Source: RGIG4608 sp964413365 (GTDB lineage: Bacteria; Bacillota; Clostridia; Oscillospirales; CAG-272). From it: a stretch of DNA of 45,672 nucleotides. How positions within the stretch are numbered: position 1 is the first letter of the stretch; each line of letters opens with the position of its first letter. The translations under genes were made by a program, and so were the position numbers. The notes below the pieces were generated by a model, which did not search any database, was not told where the DNA came from, and was given only the letters and a program-made list of their open reading frames with translations. The stretch is from the NCBI GenBank assembly GCA_964413365.1, contig CAYPRM010000009.1, forward strand, positions 1 to 45,672, written 5' to 3'. This document shows, piece by piece, positions 16,436 through 25,117 of the stretch.

Positions 16436-19123
16436 TTATTTCTTTCTCTCGCAAAGCCTCACAATGAGCTTAACAAGCTCGACGATCGGGATGACCATTA
16501 TAGCAAGGAGCATGGCGATGCCGTATTCCATAAGATCAAGCTGTGCAAGGCTGAAGGCGTCGGCGAGGAAGGGAACCTCGATAACGACCGTGGTGAGCAG
16601 GAGTGAGAAAAGTCCTGCGCCCCAAAGCCATACATTCTGCGTCTTAAGCGTGAATATCGAGCCCTTGAGCGAGCGCATATTGAACGCATGGAAGATCTCA
16701 GCCATCGAGAGCGTCAGGAACGCCATCGACGTTCCGAGCATCTCCGCGCTGTATTCGCCTGCGGCAATAGCCTCTGCGTGATGGAGATTAGCGAGCACAT
16801 CACGTCCGATGAAGTAGGAAATGAGTGTGATGAGAGTTACGAGCACACCCTGATACATAACGGACACGCCAAGACCGCCTGAAAAAATGCCGTCCTTAGA
16901 ATCCCTCGGTGCGCGCTTCATAACGTCGTCCTCGGGCTTTTCCATACCGAGCGCAAGTGCGGGGAAGCAGTCGGTTATGAGGTTGATCCAAAGCAGGTGA
17001 ACCGCGAGGAATATATTCTCAATTCCGAGCAGTGTAGCGAAGAATATCGTAAGCACCTCGGAGAGGTTGGATGCGAGCAGGAACTGAATAGCCTTTCTGA
17101 TATTATCGTAGATCCTGCGTCCCTCTCCTGCGGCGGAGACGATAGTAGCAAAATTATCGTCCGCAAGTATCATATCCGCAACGTTCTTTGTAACGTCCGT
17201 TCCCGTGATACCCATACCGACGCCGATGTCGGCATTCTTGATCGAGGGTGCGTCATTAACACCGTCGCCCGTCATAGCGGTGATCTTGCCCTTCTTACGC
17301 CAAGCATTGACGATCCTCGTCTTGTGCTCGGGCTGAACACGTGCGTAAACGGAATATTTCTCAACGAGCTCATCGAAATCCTCGTCGGATATATTATCGA
17401 GCTCCGCGCCCGTGATCGCCTGAGAGGGATCGGTAATGATTCCGAGCTGTGTTGCAATGGCGATAGCGGTATCCTTATGATCTCCCGTTATCATTATGGG
17501 GCGTATTCCTGCGAGGCGGCACTGATCAATAGCAGGCTTGACCTCGGGGCGCACGGGATCTATCATTCCCACAAGTCCTACAAAGCAAAGACCTCTCTCG
17601 ACCGCCTCGGGAGTGTACACCGCAGGTGCGGAATCGAGATTTTTGAGCGCTACTGCAAGAACTCTGAGTGCCTTGTCAGCCATCTGCTTATTTGCGGAGA
17701 GTATCTTCGCCCTTACACCGTCATCCATGGGCACGCACTCACCATCAACGAGTGCGGATGAGCACACCTTGAGTATCTCATCGGGCGCGCCCTTTGTAAA
17801 CTGAATTATTGACTCACCGTGTCTGTGAATGGTGGACATCATCTTTCTCATGGAATCAAAGGGAACCTCTCCGATACGCTCATAGAGAGTGCTCTGCGTA
17901 TTCTTGGAGAACCCAAGCGTCTGTGCGTAGTTTACGAGTGCGCACTCCGTCGGCTCACCGACAGCCGTGCCTGCGTCCTCGTCAAATTCAGCGTCGGAGC
18001 ACAGAGACATAGCATTCGCCAAAAGTCCCTCGTCGTCGCCGTAGTGCTCAACGACCGTCATCTTGTTCTGCGTGAGCGTACCTGTCTTATCCGAGCATAT
18101 TATCTGCGTACAGCCGAGCGTCTCGACCGCCGTAAGCTTGCGGATTATCGCGTTTCTCTTTGACATATTGGTAACGCCAATGGAGAGAACTATTGTAACG
18201 ACCGTCGAAAGTCCCTCGGGTATCGCCGCAACTGCGAGCGAGATAGCGACCATAAAGAAGCTCATTACTTTATCAAAGGTAAATGTACCCGTAAGCACGA
18301 GCTCACGAACAAGATTTATACCGAAAACGAGAACGGATATCGCAATAACGAGTACCGTGAGCACCTTTGAGAGCTGAGCAAGCTTGACCTGAAGGGGAGT
18401 CTTGCCCTCCTCGGCATTAGCGAGCGCATCCGCTATCTTGCCCATCTCCGTATCCATGCCCGTAGCGCAAACGACCGCCTTGCCGCGTCCGTACACGACC
18501 ACGCTACCCATGTATACCATATTCTTGCGATCCCCGAGGGGGATTTCCGCGCCGTCAATGACCGCTTCGGTCTTGTTTACGGGAACGCTCTCACCCGTAA
18601 GTGCTGCCTCCTCGACCTTGAGGGAGGCACATTCAATGATCCTCGCATCCGCAGGAACTGCATCTCCAGCCTCAAGCACCACGATATCGCCAATAACGAG
18701 ATCCTCACTCTTAAGAGTGATCTGCTTTCCGTCACGAATGACCTTGCTCGTAGCGGAGGCTATCTCTTGGAGCGCCTCTATAGCCTTTTCAGCCTTGCTC
18801 TCCTGAAACACGCCGAGCACCGCGTTTATAATTACCACGGCAAGTATGATAACGACGTCGGAGGGGAAGCCAAAATGCCCCGAGACCACTCCCTCGTATA
18901 TCTCCATGCCTGCGGATATAATTGCGGCAACGATAAGAATGATCGTCATTGGCTCAGCAAGCTGCTTGAGAAATTTTTTGACGATCGAGTCTCCCTTTGC
19001 GGCTACGAGCTTGTTCTTGCCGTATTTTTCGAGCCTTGCGGTCGCCTCACTGCTGTCAAGACCGTGTGCCGACGCCGAAAGAGAGGAAAATACCTCTTCC
19101 TTGGAATTGTTGTAAAAATTCAT
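16436..19123 (-). CDS. P2-type cation ATPase, probably manganese (or Mn/Ca) efflux pump
   Basis: 895 residues, full length for SERCA/PMCA-like P-type ATPases. Actuator TGES at 176-179, M4 motif IPEGL at 301-305, phosphorylation site D345 in SDKTGTLT, nucleotide-binding KGAPDEI, hinge TGDGVNDAPSIK, M5 SNLSEV and M6 NLITDCFPALALG with the ion-binding Asn and Asp. By sequence alone this would be called a calcium ATPase. Its leader is a yybP-ykoY manganese riboswitch, which elsewhere controls manganese exporters including P-type ATPases (Lactococcus YoaB). I therefore infer Mn(II) export induced by high Mn, with Ca transport possible. ATG at 19123 has GGAGAAAAGG before it. The pump sits in the cytoplasmic membrane with about ten helices. 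Confidence 0.93.
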   Translation of the reverse strand: MNFYNNSKEEVFSSLSASAHGLDSSEATARLEKYGKNKLVAAKGDSIVKKFLKQLAEPMTIILIVAAIISAGMEIYEGVVSGHFGFPSDVVIILAVVIINAVLGVFQESKAEKAIEALQEIASATSKVIRDGKQITLKSEDLVIGDIVVLEAGDAVPADARIIECASLKVEEAALTGESVPVNKTEAVIDGAEIPLGDRKNMVYMGSVVVYGRGKAVVCATGMDTEMGKIADALANAEEGKTPLQVKLAQLSKVLTVLVIAISVLVFGINLVRELVLTGTFTFDKVMSFFMVAISLAVAAIPEGLSTVVTIVLSIGVTNMSKRNAIIRKLTAVETLGCTQIICSDKTGTLTQNKMTVVEHYGDDEGLLANAMSLCSDAEFDEDAGTAVGEPTECALVNYAQTLGFSKNTQSTLYERIGEVPFDSMRKMMSTIHRHGESIIQFTKGAPDEILKVCSSALVDGECVPMDDGVRAKILSANKQMADKALRVLAVALKNLDSAPAVYTPEAVERGLCFVGLVGMIDPVRPEVKPAIDQCRLAGIRPIMITGDHKDTAIAIATQLGIITDPSQAITGAELDNISDEDFDELVEKYSVYARVQPEHKTRIVNAWRKKGKITAMTGDGVNDAPSIKNADIGVGMGITGTDVTKNVADMILADDNFATIVSAAGEGRRIYDNIRKAIQFLLASNLSEVLTIFFATLLGIENIFLAVHLLWINLITDCFPALALGMEKPEDDVMKRAPRDSKDGIFSGGLGVSVMYQGVLVTLITLISYFIGRDVLANLHHAEAIAAGEYSAEMLGTSMAFLTLSMAEIFHAFNMRSLKGSIFTLKTQNVWLWGAGLFSLLLTTVVIEVPFLADAFSLAQLDLMEYGIAMLLAIMVIPIVELVKLIVRLCERKK

Positions 19124-19182
19124 CCTTTTCTCCTTTTGAAAATTGAAAATAGAAGGCTGGAAGATCGCCGTATCATAAAAAT

Positions 19183-19214
19183 AAGACTCAAGTGTCAGAA
19201 AACACTTGAGTCTT
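19183..19214 (-). terminator. Riboswitch-controlled terminator hairpin
   Basis: AAGACTCAAGTGT-CAGAAA-ACACTTGAGTCTT is a perfect 13-bp stem followed on the minus strand by TTATTTTTAT. Its 5' half reuses the 3' strand of the aptamer's P1 helix, so aptamer closure and termination exclude each other. Confidence 0.9.
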
Positions 19215-19289
19215 GTTCATTAAGATATGCCAGACCGTAAGGCCATGATGTTGACATATCACGATATACGCGAACTACTCCCTCGAGTG
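19203..19289 (-). ncRNA. yybP-ykoY manganese riboswitch aptamer
   Basis: On the minus strand the leader contains the family hallmarks in order: GAGGGAGTAG, a short variable stem, GTCAACATCATGGCC, GGTCTGGCA, and closing AACAAGACTC. P1 is formed by CACUCGAG (19282-19289) with CUCAAGUG (19203-19210), seven of eight pairs. CUCAAGUG is also the 5' strand of the terminator at 19183-19214. Mn(II) binding should close P1, block the terminator and switch the ATPase on. The class and ligand are established knowledge; the pairing is read from this sequence. Confidence 0.93.
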
Positions 19290-19294
19290 GAGTT

Positions 19295-19323
19295 ATTATA
19301 ACACATTGACTTATTATTGTCAA
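19295..19323 (-). promoter_or_regulatory. Consensus promoter of the Mn riboswitch-ATPase unit
   Basis: Minus strand TTGACA, 17 bp, TATAAT, a few bases upstream of the P1 helix of the aptamer. Confidence 0.92.
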
Positions 19324-19349
19324 GAGTAAAAATAAAAAATCAACTAAAA

Positions 19350-20414
19350 TTAATTTTCTATTATTCCTCCGCCGACAACAATGTCTCCGTCGTAGAGAAC
19401 AAGGGACTGACCAGCGGTGGGTGCACGCTGTGGCTCGTCAAATACTACCTTTATCCTGCCGTCGGGGAGCTGCTGAGCCGTCGCCGACTGCTCCCTCTGA
19501 TTGTACCGTATGCGAGCCTTTACGCGCATTGGCGCATCTATCCTCTCACAGGAGATGAGATTGACATTGCCTGCGATCACCTCCGTGGAAAACAGCTCCT
19601 CATTTCTGCCGAGAACGACCGTGCCCGTCGATGCATCCTTTGAGAGGACGTACATCGGCTCGCCAAGGGAGATGCCGAGTCCCTTTCTCTGACCGACGGT
19701 ATAGCGTATCATTCCGTCGTGATCGCCCAAGATCCTGCCCGTTCGATCAACGAATTTTCCGCCGCTTGAAGATATGCCCGTCGTTCGCTCGATAAAGGAA
19801 ACGTAATCTCCGTCGGGAATAAAGCAAATATCCTGACTGTCGTGCTTTTTGGCATTAACAAAGCCCTCCGCCTCCGCCATCTGCCTTACCTCGGACTTTT
19901 TGTAAGAGCCGAGAGGGAAGATGGTATGTGCGAGCTGCTCCTGCGTTAGCGAATAGAGCACGTAGCTCTGATCCTTAGCAGGATCGAGTGCCTTCTTGAG
20001 CAAATAACGCCCATCCTCACGACGCTCCACCCTCGCATAATGCCCCGTGGCGATGGCATCACAGCCCATCTCGCGTGCAATTCGCATCAGCTCGCCGAAT
20101 TTCACACAGCGATTGCACGTAACACAGGGATTTGGCGTCCTACCCGAAATATATGACTCCACAAAATCCGCTATGACCGTCTTCCTGAATATCTCGCCGA
20201 GATCATACACCCCGTGAGGTATGCCGAGCCGCGCACAAATACTTGCGGCGTCGGAGATATCGGTCTCCGTAGAGCAGGTGTTCTCGCCATAGAGAAGGGA
20301 ATCCGTGCGGTCGTGCAGACGCATCGTGCCGCCGACCGCCTCATGCTCTCTTGAAATGAGCATCGCGGAGACTGCACTGTCAACACCGCCGCTCATAGCA
20401 ACAAATACCTTCAT
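19350..20414 (-). CDS. mnmA: tRNA-specific 2-thiouridylase
   Basis: 354 residues. MnmA activates U34 of tRNA-Lys/Glu/Gln with ATP and inserts sulfur to make s2U34. The PP-loop SGGVDS lies at 8-13. The catalytic cysteines are C100 in NPCVTCN and C196 in SQDICFIPDG, followed by the GQRKGLGI block and the C-terminal beta barrel. Two extra cysteines (C97, C103) surround C100. ATG at 20414 overlaps the trmL stop (ATGA) and has GGGAGGA at 9 bases. The sulfur must come from a cysteine desulfurase; one is encoded at 12080-13252. No clear terminator follows, and transcription probably runs into the riboswitch promoter region. Confidence 0.96.
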   Translation of the reverse strand: MKVFVAMSGGVDSAVSAMLISREHEAVGGTMRLHDRTDSLLYGENTCSTETDISDAASICARLGIPHGVYDLGEIFRKTVIADFVESYISGRTPNPCVTCNRCVKFGELMRIAREMGCDAIATGHYARVERREDGRYLLKKALDPAKDQSYVLYSLTQEQLAHTIFPLGSYKKSEVRQMAEAEGFVNAKKHDSQDICFIPDGDYVSFIERTTGISSSGGKFVDRTGRILGDHDGMIRYTVGQRKGLGISLGEPMYVLSKDASTGTVVLGRNEELFSTEVIAGNVNLISCERIDAPMRVKARIRYNQREQSATAQQLPDGRIKVVFDEPQRAPTAGQSLVLYDGDIVVGGGIIEN

Positions 20415-20935
20415 ATCCTGTAATCCTCCCACGAAAAGCTCGTCGGAGTTCCGCCCTCAAGCAGTCCCTCAAAATTTCTCTGTCTCAGAGCCTCATATAC
20501 AGCAATGGCAACGGAATTTGAGAGATTGAGCGAGCGCAGATTGGGAAGCATCGGTATTCTTACACACGTCTCGGGATTTGCCGCGAGCAAGGTCTCGGGA
20601 AGTCCGCGCGTCTCCTTGCCGAACATCAGATACACTTTGCCCCCGCCTGCGAGGTCAACATCGGTATATTTTCTCGGTGCCTTCGTTGTAAAGTAGAACG
20701 TCCCCGTGCTCGCATCGGGATTTTTAGCATTGAAATCGTCAATATTCTCATAGTATGTAATATCGAGTAAATGCCAATAATCCAGCCCTGCACGCTTGAG
20801 CTTTCTGTCGTCAATCTCGAAGCCCATCGGCTTTATTATGTGAAGCGATGCGCCCGTCGCCGCGCAGGTGCGTGCGATATTGCCCGTGTTCTGAGGTATC
20901 TCGGGCTCGTGAAGAACTATATTTATATCAGCCAT
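20411..20935 (-). CDS. trmL: tRNA (cytidine/uridine-34 2'-O)-methyltransferase
   Basis: 174 residues, the short SPOUT/TrmH form without extra domains, as for TrmL. Motifs: N-terminal VLHEPEIPQNTGNIARTCAA, then LMFGKETRGLP and IPMLPNLRSLNLSNSVAIAVYE, which form the trefoil knot that holds S-adenosylmethionine. It methylates the ribose of nucleotide 34 in leucine tRNAs. The start has GGGAGG upstream. Its stop overlaps the mnmA start, so two enzymes that modify the same tRNA position are translationally coupled. Confidence 0.94.
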   Translation of the reverse strand: MADINIVLHEPEIPQNTGNIARTCAATGASLHIIKPMGFEIDDRKLKRAGLDYWHLLDITYYENIDDFNAKNPDASTGTFYFTTKAPRKYTDVDLAGGGKVYLMFGKETRGLPETLLAANPETCVRIPMLPNLRSLNLSNSVAIAVYEALRQRNFEGLLEGGTPTSFSWEDYRI

Positions 20936-20995
20936 AAAAAGCCTCCCATTACGCTTTTTAGCAAAATTTCATTGATTTTTACATTCATCCTCCTA

Positions 20996-21024
20996 ATTAT
21001 AGCCTATCTTACCGCCTTTTTCAA
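20996..21024 (-). promoter_or_regulatory. Promoter of trmL-mnmA
   Basis: Minus strand TTGAAA, 17 bp, TATAAT, about 60 bp before the trmL start. Confidence 0.82.
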
Positions 21025-21053
21025 TATTAAAATAAAAAATTTACAAAAAACTA

Positions 21054-21082
21054 TGGTAATTATTTGGATAATGTAGTATAAT
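21054..21082 (+). promoter_or_regulatory. Probable promoter of secA
   Basis: TATAAT at 21077-21082 with a weak -35 (TGGTAA) at 17 bp, 30 bp before the secA ATG. Confidence 0.55.
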
Positions 21083-21111
21083 AAACTGATATTCATATTT
21101 TGGAGGATCAA

Positions 21112-23841
21112 ATGGGACTTTTTGACAAGCTTTTCGGCACATACAGCGAAAGGGAACTTAAGAAAATAGATAAAACAGTATGTCAGATAGAGGCTCTTGC
21201 GGACAAGTATTCTAAAATGACCGACGCAGAGCTCTCGGGAATGACACAGATATTCAAGGACCGACTTGCGAGCGGTGAAACGCTTGACGATATCCTGCCC
21301 GACGCATACGCGGCGATCAGGGAGGCTGACGACCGTGTTCTCGGGAAGCGTCCCTTCCGCGTACAGCTGATGGGCGGTATCATACTGCATCAGGGAAGAA
21401 TTGCCGAGATGAAAACGGGCGAGGGTAAAACTCTCGTTGAGACCATGCCCGCATATCTCAACGCTCTCACAGGAGAGGGTGTTCACATCGTAACGGTAAA
21501 CGACTACCTTGCCTGCCGTGACAGCGAGGAGATGGGCAGAGTTTACGGCTTTATGGGACTTAAGACGGGAATCGTAGTCAACGGTCAGAAGCCCGAGGAA
21601 AAGCAGGAGGCATACGCCGCAGATATCACATATGGAACGAATAACGAGTTCGGCTTTGACTACCTCCGTGACAACATGGTCATCTATAAAAATCAGCTCA
21701 GCCAGCGCGGACATGCCTTTGCCATCATTGACGAGGTAGACTCCATTCTCATAGACGAGGCAAGAACGCCGCTCATCATCTCGGGTATGGGAGATCCCTC
21801 GACCGACCTCTACACCAAGGCGGATGCTCTTGTGAGAAGATTCAAGAAGCTTGTCGTCAAGGAGATCAATAATAAGGAGGACAATGACGACGTTGATACG
21901 GATTACATCGTCGACGAGAAAGCAAAGAACGCCGTCCTCACGCCGAGAGGCACGAGAAAGGCGGAGGAATTCTTCGGAATCGAGAACCTCAGTGATCCAG
22001 AAAATAACGAGATTGCCCACCACGTAAATCAGGCGATACGCGCATACGGTACTATGAAAAGGGACGTCGATTACGTCGTCAATGAGAACGGCGTAATGAT
22101 CGTCGACGCCTTCACAGGACGCCTTATGCCCGGCAGAAGGTATTCAAACGGTCTCCATCAGGCAATAGAGGCTAAGGAGGGCGTCAAGATCGAGAAGGAA
22201 AATCAGACTCTTGCGACCATCACCTTCCAGAACTACTTCAGAATGTATAAAAAGCTCTCGGGTATGACGGGTACGGCTCTTACAGAGGATGCGGAATTCC
22301 GTGAGATATATGCGCTCGACGTCGTAGAGATACCGACGAATAAGCCGATGATAAGAGTAGACCACAACGACGTGCTCTACAAGACCGTGAACGGAAAGTA
22401 CCGTGCAATCGTTGAAAAGGTCAAGGAATGTCACGCAAAGGGACAGCCCGTGCTCGTCGGAACGGTATCCATCGACAAATCCGAGGCTCTCTCACACCTG
22501 CTCGACAGGGAGGGCATCAAGCACACCGTCCTCAATGCAAAGCTCCATGAGAAGGAGGCGGAGATCGTCGCACAGGCAGGAAAGTACGGCGCAGTTACCA
22601 TCTCCACTAATATGGCAGGACGCGGAACGGATATCATGCTTGGCGGCAACCCCGAGTTTATGGCAAAGCACGAGATGAAGAAGCTCGGATTCTCAGACGA
22701 GCTCATCTCTCTCTCCACGGGAACGGCAACGGTCGATGACGAGGAGATAATGGAGGCAAGACGCACCTTCGCAGAGCTAAATCAACGCTTCAAGCGTGAG
22801 ATAGAGCCCGAGGCGCAGAAGGTCAGGGAAGCAGGCGGTCTCTTTATAATCGGCTCTGAAAGGCATGAGTCAAGACGAATAGATAACCAGCTACGCGGAC
22901 GTGCAGGACGTCAGGGAGATCCCGGTGAGTCGTGCTTCTATATATCGCTTGAGGACGACCTTATGAGGCTCTTTGGCGGCGAGAGAATGCACCTTATCGC
23001 AAGCAACCTCGGCATGACCGACGACGACGCAATAGATTATAAAGCATTCTCGGGCGTAATTGAAAGCTCACAGAAGAAGGTAGAGGACCTCAACTTCAAG
23101 CGCAGAAAGAACGTCCTCGCATACGACGACGTAATGAATAAGCAGCGTGAGCTCATATACAGTCAGAGACAGGACGTCCTCAATGGAATCGATATCTCCG
23201 ACAAGATCGCATCAATGATAAGCAGTACCGTCGATCAGCACGCGCACGAATGCATAGATTCCAATACCTCCGTCATCGACCTTAACGCGCTCGATCGTTA
23301 TTTTCTCCCTCTACTCAGGGAGAAATATCCGATGAATCAGGTAAGGGAGCTTGCAGAGAAAAAAGATATCGACGGCATATCAGAGCTTCTTTGCACCGTA
23401 GCTGATGAGGTATACAGGTCAAAGGAGGAGATCTTCGGTGCAGAGGGAATGCGCGAGATCGAACGCTCCTTGCTCCTTAGAAACGTCGATAGAAAGTGGA
23501 TGCAGCACATAGACGCCATGGACGATCTCAAGGGAAGCGTCGGGCTTCAGGGCTACGCGCAGAGAGATCCCGTAACCGAATACCGCTTCCGCGGTGCGGA
23601 TATGTTTGATGAGCTCGTAAATGATATCAGAGAGGGCACGGCGATGTCGATCCTCAGCGTCGTCAAGGCGAGCCCCGATACGCAGAGAGTTCAGATTGCA
23701 AAGCCTATAAACGAATCTTCCTCGGGGGAGATCTCAAAGAAGCCCATCACCGTCAAAAGGGGCGAGAAGGTCGGCAGAAACGATCCCTGTCCCTGCGGTA
23801 GCGGAAAGAAGTACAAGAATTGCTGTGGAGCAAACAGATAA
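21112..23841 (+). CDS. secA: Preprotein translocase motor ATPase SecA
   Basis: 909 residues. SecA drives secretory preproteins through SecYEG with ATP hydrolysis. Visible parts: Walker A MKTGEGKTL, Walker B block DEVDSILIDEARTPLIISG, helicase motif TNMAGRGTDIMLGGNP, GSERHESRRIDNQLRGRAGRQGD, and the C-terminal zinc-binding tail NDPCPCGSGKKYKNCCG that contacts SecB or the membrane. ATG at 21112 follows GGAGG; the TTG at 21100 is within the ribosome binding region. It is a single-gene unit closed by the hairpin at 23841. The SEC-C tail is intact, so this looks like the housekeeping SecA rather than an accessory SecA2. Confidence 0.97.
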   Translation: MGLFDKLFGTYSERELKKIDKTVCQIEALADKYSKMTDAELSGMTQIFKDRLASGETLDDILPDAYAAIREADDRVLGKRPFRVQLMGGIILHQGRIAEMKTGEGKTLVETMPAYLNALTGEGVHIVTVNDYLACRDSEEMGRVYGFMGLKTGIVVNGQKPEEKQEAYAADITYGTNNEFGFDYLRDNMVIYKNQLSQRGHAFAIIDEVDSILIDEARTPLIISGMGDPSTDLYTKADALVRRFKKLVVKEINNKEDNDDVDTDYIVDEKAKNAVLTPRGTRKAEEFFGIENLSDPENNEIAHHVNQAIRAYGTMKRDVDYVVNENGVMIVDAFTGRLMPGRRYSNGLHQAIEAKEGVKIEKENQTLATITFQNYFRMYKKLSGMTGTALTEDAEFREIYALDVVEIPTNKPMIRVDHNDVLYKTVNGKYRAIVEKVKECHAKGQPVLVGTVSIDKSEALSHLLDREGIKHTVLNAKLHEKEAEIVAQAGKYGAVTISTNMAGRGTDIMLGGNPEFMAKHEMKKLGFSDELISLSTGTATVDDEEIMEARRTFAELNQRFKREIEPEAQKVREAGGLFIIGSERHESRRIDNQLRGRAGRQGDPGESCFYISLEDDLMRLFGGERMHLIASNLGMTDDDAIDYKAFSGVIESSQKKVEDLNFKRRKNVLAYDDVMNKQRELIYSQRQDVLNGIDISDKIASMISSTVDQHAHECIDSNTSVIDLNALDRYFLPLLREKYPMNQVRELAEKKDIDGISELLCTVADEVYRSKEEIFGAEGMREIERSLLLRNVDRKWMQHIDAMDDLKGSVGLQGYAQRDPVTEYRFRGADMFDELVNDIREGTAMSILSVVKASPDTQRVQIAKPINESSSGEISKKPITVKRGEKVGRNDPCPCGSGKKYKNCCGANR

Positions 23842-23875
23842 ATAAAATGCCACTGTTTTACAGTGGCATTTTATT
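23841..23875. terminator. Bidirectional intrinsic terminator
   Basis: AATAAAATGCCACTGT-TTT-ACAGTGGCATTTTATT: perfect 16-bp stem starting at the secA stop codon. The far arm touches the stop codon of the converging minus-strand gene. Confidence 0.92.
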
Positions 23876-24998
23876 ATTTGTTGATATATTCAAGTGTGAA
23901 TCCGTCGGGGGCGTATTTGCGCCAATCGCGATGCTTTTCGATCGCAAGCCACGCATCAGCGTCACCGCCGTAATATATTGAGGAGAGGGAATTTGAGTAT
24001 TCAAACACCCACCGTCCGATATATTTAAGAGGCATGCCGAGTCTGACACTCACAAGATTATCGCAAAAGGCAAAGGCGTCCGCCTCGATCCTCTCAACAA
24101 ATTCAAGATCCATATCACGAAGCCCCGTACAGCCCAAAAATGCGCTGTCTCCGATGACATTTACGCTCTGCGGCAGGATCACCGAGACGAGGTGTGTCTG
24201 ATTCTTAAACGCACCCTCGCCAATGGCAGTAACGGCGACTCCATCATGCTCCGACGGTATGACGATGCTCGCATCCGTGCAAGCGCCGATGCCCATCACC
24301 ACTCCATCCACTATTTCGAGCCCAACCGACGCACGCATCTCCTCGTATCTGATAAGTGCCGAGCAAAGCTCGCAATAATATCTTATCTCCGTGCCCACGA
24401 TATTAGGAGGCAGTTCTACATGCTCGAGCGGAGGGTGCTCCATCTCCTCGACCTTTGAGCAGTTTGAGCAGACTCGCGTGCTTTTACCCGAGACACCGCA
24501 CCCGCTCTCATATTCAAGAGTCCAATCCGAGAAGGAGTGCCCGATTGACCTGATATCGCGCTTTTCTGTCAAGCCACAGCTGCAACCACGTATCTCCGTG
24601 CCCTTATCCTCACAGGTTGCATCGACATTCACAGTCCAATCGCTCCATTTGTGGGCGTGCTCCGGTTCCTTTTCAGTCCTCATCGGGAATCCGCACACGG
24701 AGCAGGTAAGTGTACGCACGGTTCCGTCCTCGGTTATCTCCCAATATCCCTCCGTGTGGGGAAGGCGGTCGACGAACTTAGACTCGTACTCGCCACAGCT
24801 ACAATATCTTCTGTCACTACCGACCATACTGCAGGTAGGATCCAGATATCTCTCCCACTCGCCGAATTGATGCCTGTGCAAGGTTAGAAGAAGCAAAAGC
24901 ACAAGGACGAGTGCCACCGCAACGGCACTGCAGAGCACCTTGTATTCCCGCAGGAATTTTTTTATCTTGTATTCGCTGTATTCAGTAAAGATCTTCAT
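23874..24998 (-). CDS. Membrane-anchored CxxCG-repeat and LRR_5 protein
   Basis: 374 residues. A basic N-terminus is followed by one strong membrane helix at about 22-40, with no obvious cleavage site, so it is probably an N-terminal signal anchor with the rest outside. Residues ~45-220 hold cysteine modules like those of the cohesin and dockerin proteins at 1-3393 (HQFGEW...DPTC...YCSCGE, TCSVCG, DATCEDKG..CSCG, VCSNCS, YCELC). The C-terminal part has BspA-type LRRs (AIGEGAFKNQTHLVSVILP, VIGDSAFLGCTGL) and ends in an LRR cap motif (YYGGDADAWLAI). ATG at 24998 has GGAGATAGGATA before it. Likely a surface protein; binding partner unknown. Confidence 0.82.
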   Translation of the reverse strand: MKIFTEYSEYKIKKFLREYKVLCSAVAVALVLVLLLLLTLHRHQFGEWERYLDPTCSMVGSDRRYCSCGEYESKFVDRLPHTEGYWEITEDGTVRTLTCSVCGFPMRTEKEPEHAHKWSDWTVNVDATCEDKGTEIRGCSCGLTEKRDIRSIGHSFSDWTLEYESGCGVSGKSTRVCSNCSKVEEMEHPPLEHVELPPNIVGTEIRYYCELCSALIRYEEMRASVGLEIVDGVVMGIGACTDASIVIPSEHDGVAVTAIGEGAFKNQTHLVSVILPQSVNVIGDSAFLGCTGLRDMDLEFVERIEADAFAFCDNLVSVRLGMPLKYIGRWVFEYSNSLSSIYYGGDADAWLAIEKHRDWRKYAPDGFTLEYINK

Positions 24999-25017
24999 TA
25001 TCCTATCTCCAATGACG

Positions 25018-25042
25018 ATATAGTTACAGATTATAACTATAT
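25018..25042. promoter_or_regulatory. Inverted repeat overlapping the probable -10 of the CxxCG/LRR gene
   Basis: ATATAGTTA and TAACTATAT are exact inverted copies 7 bp apart. A minus-strand TATAAT (25030-25035) lies between and partly in them. A repressor operator is possible. No convincing -35 was found. Confidence 0.4.
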
Positions 25043-25069
25043 AATAACACAATCCACGCCAAAATACAA

Positions 25070-25100
25070 TAAAAAAGGCAGAAAATCTTTCCGCCTTTTA
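25070..25100 (-). terminator. Intrinsic terminator of the atp operon
   Basis: AAAAGGC.GAAA-ATC-TTTC.GCCTTTT with one mismatch, read leftward into TTTTTTATTG, 18 bases beyond the atpC stop. Confidence 0.82.
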
Positions 25101-25117
25101 TTATTTTTTGATAAATA

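Noticed and set aside
21004..22023. A 339-codon open frame antisense to the start of secA
   Set aside because: It overlaps a fully conserved secA region and shows no recognisable domain; treated as a shadow.
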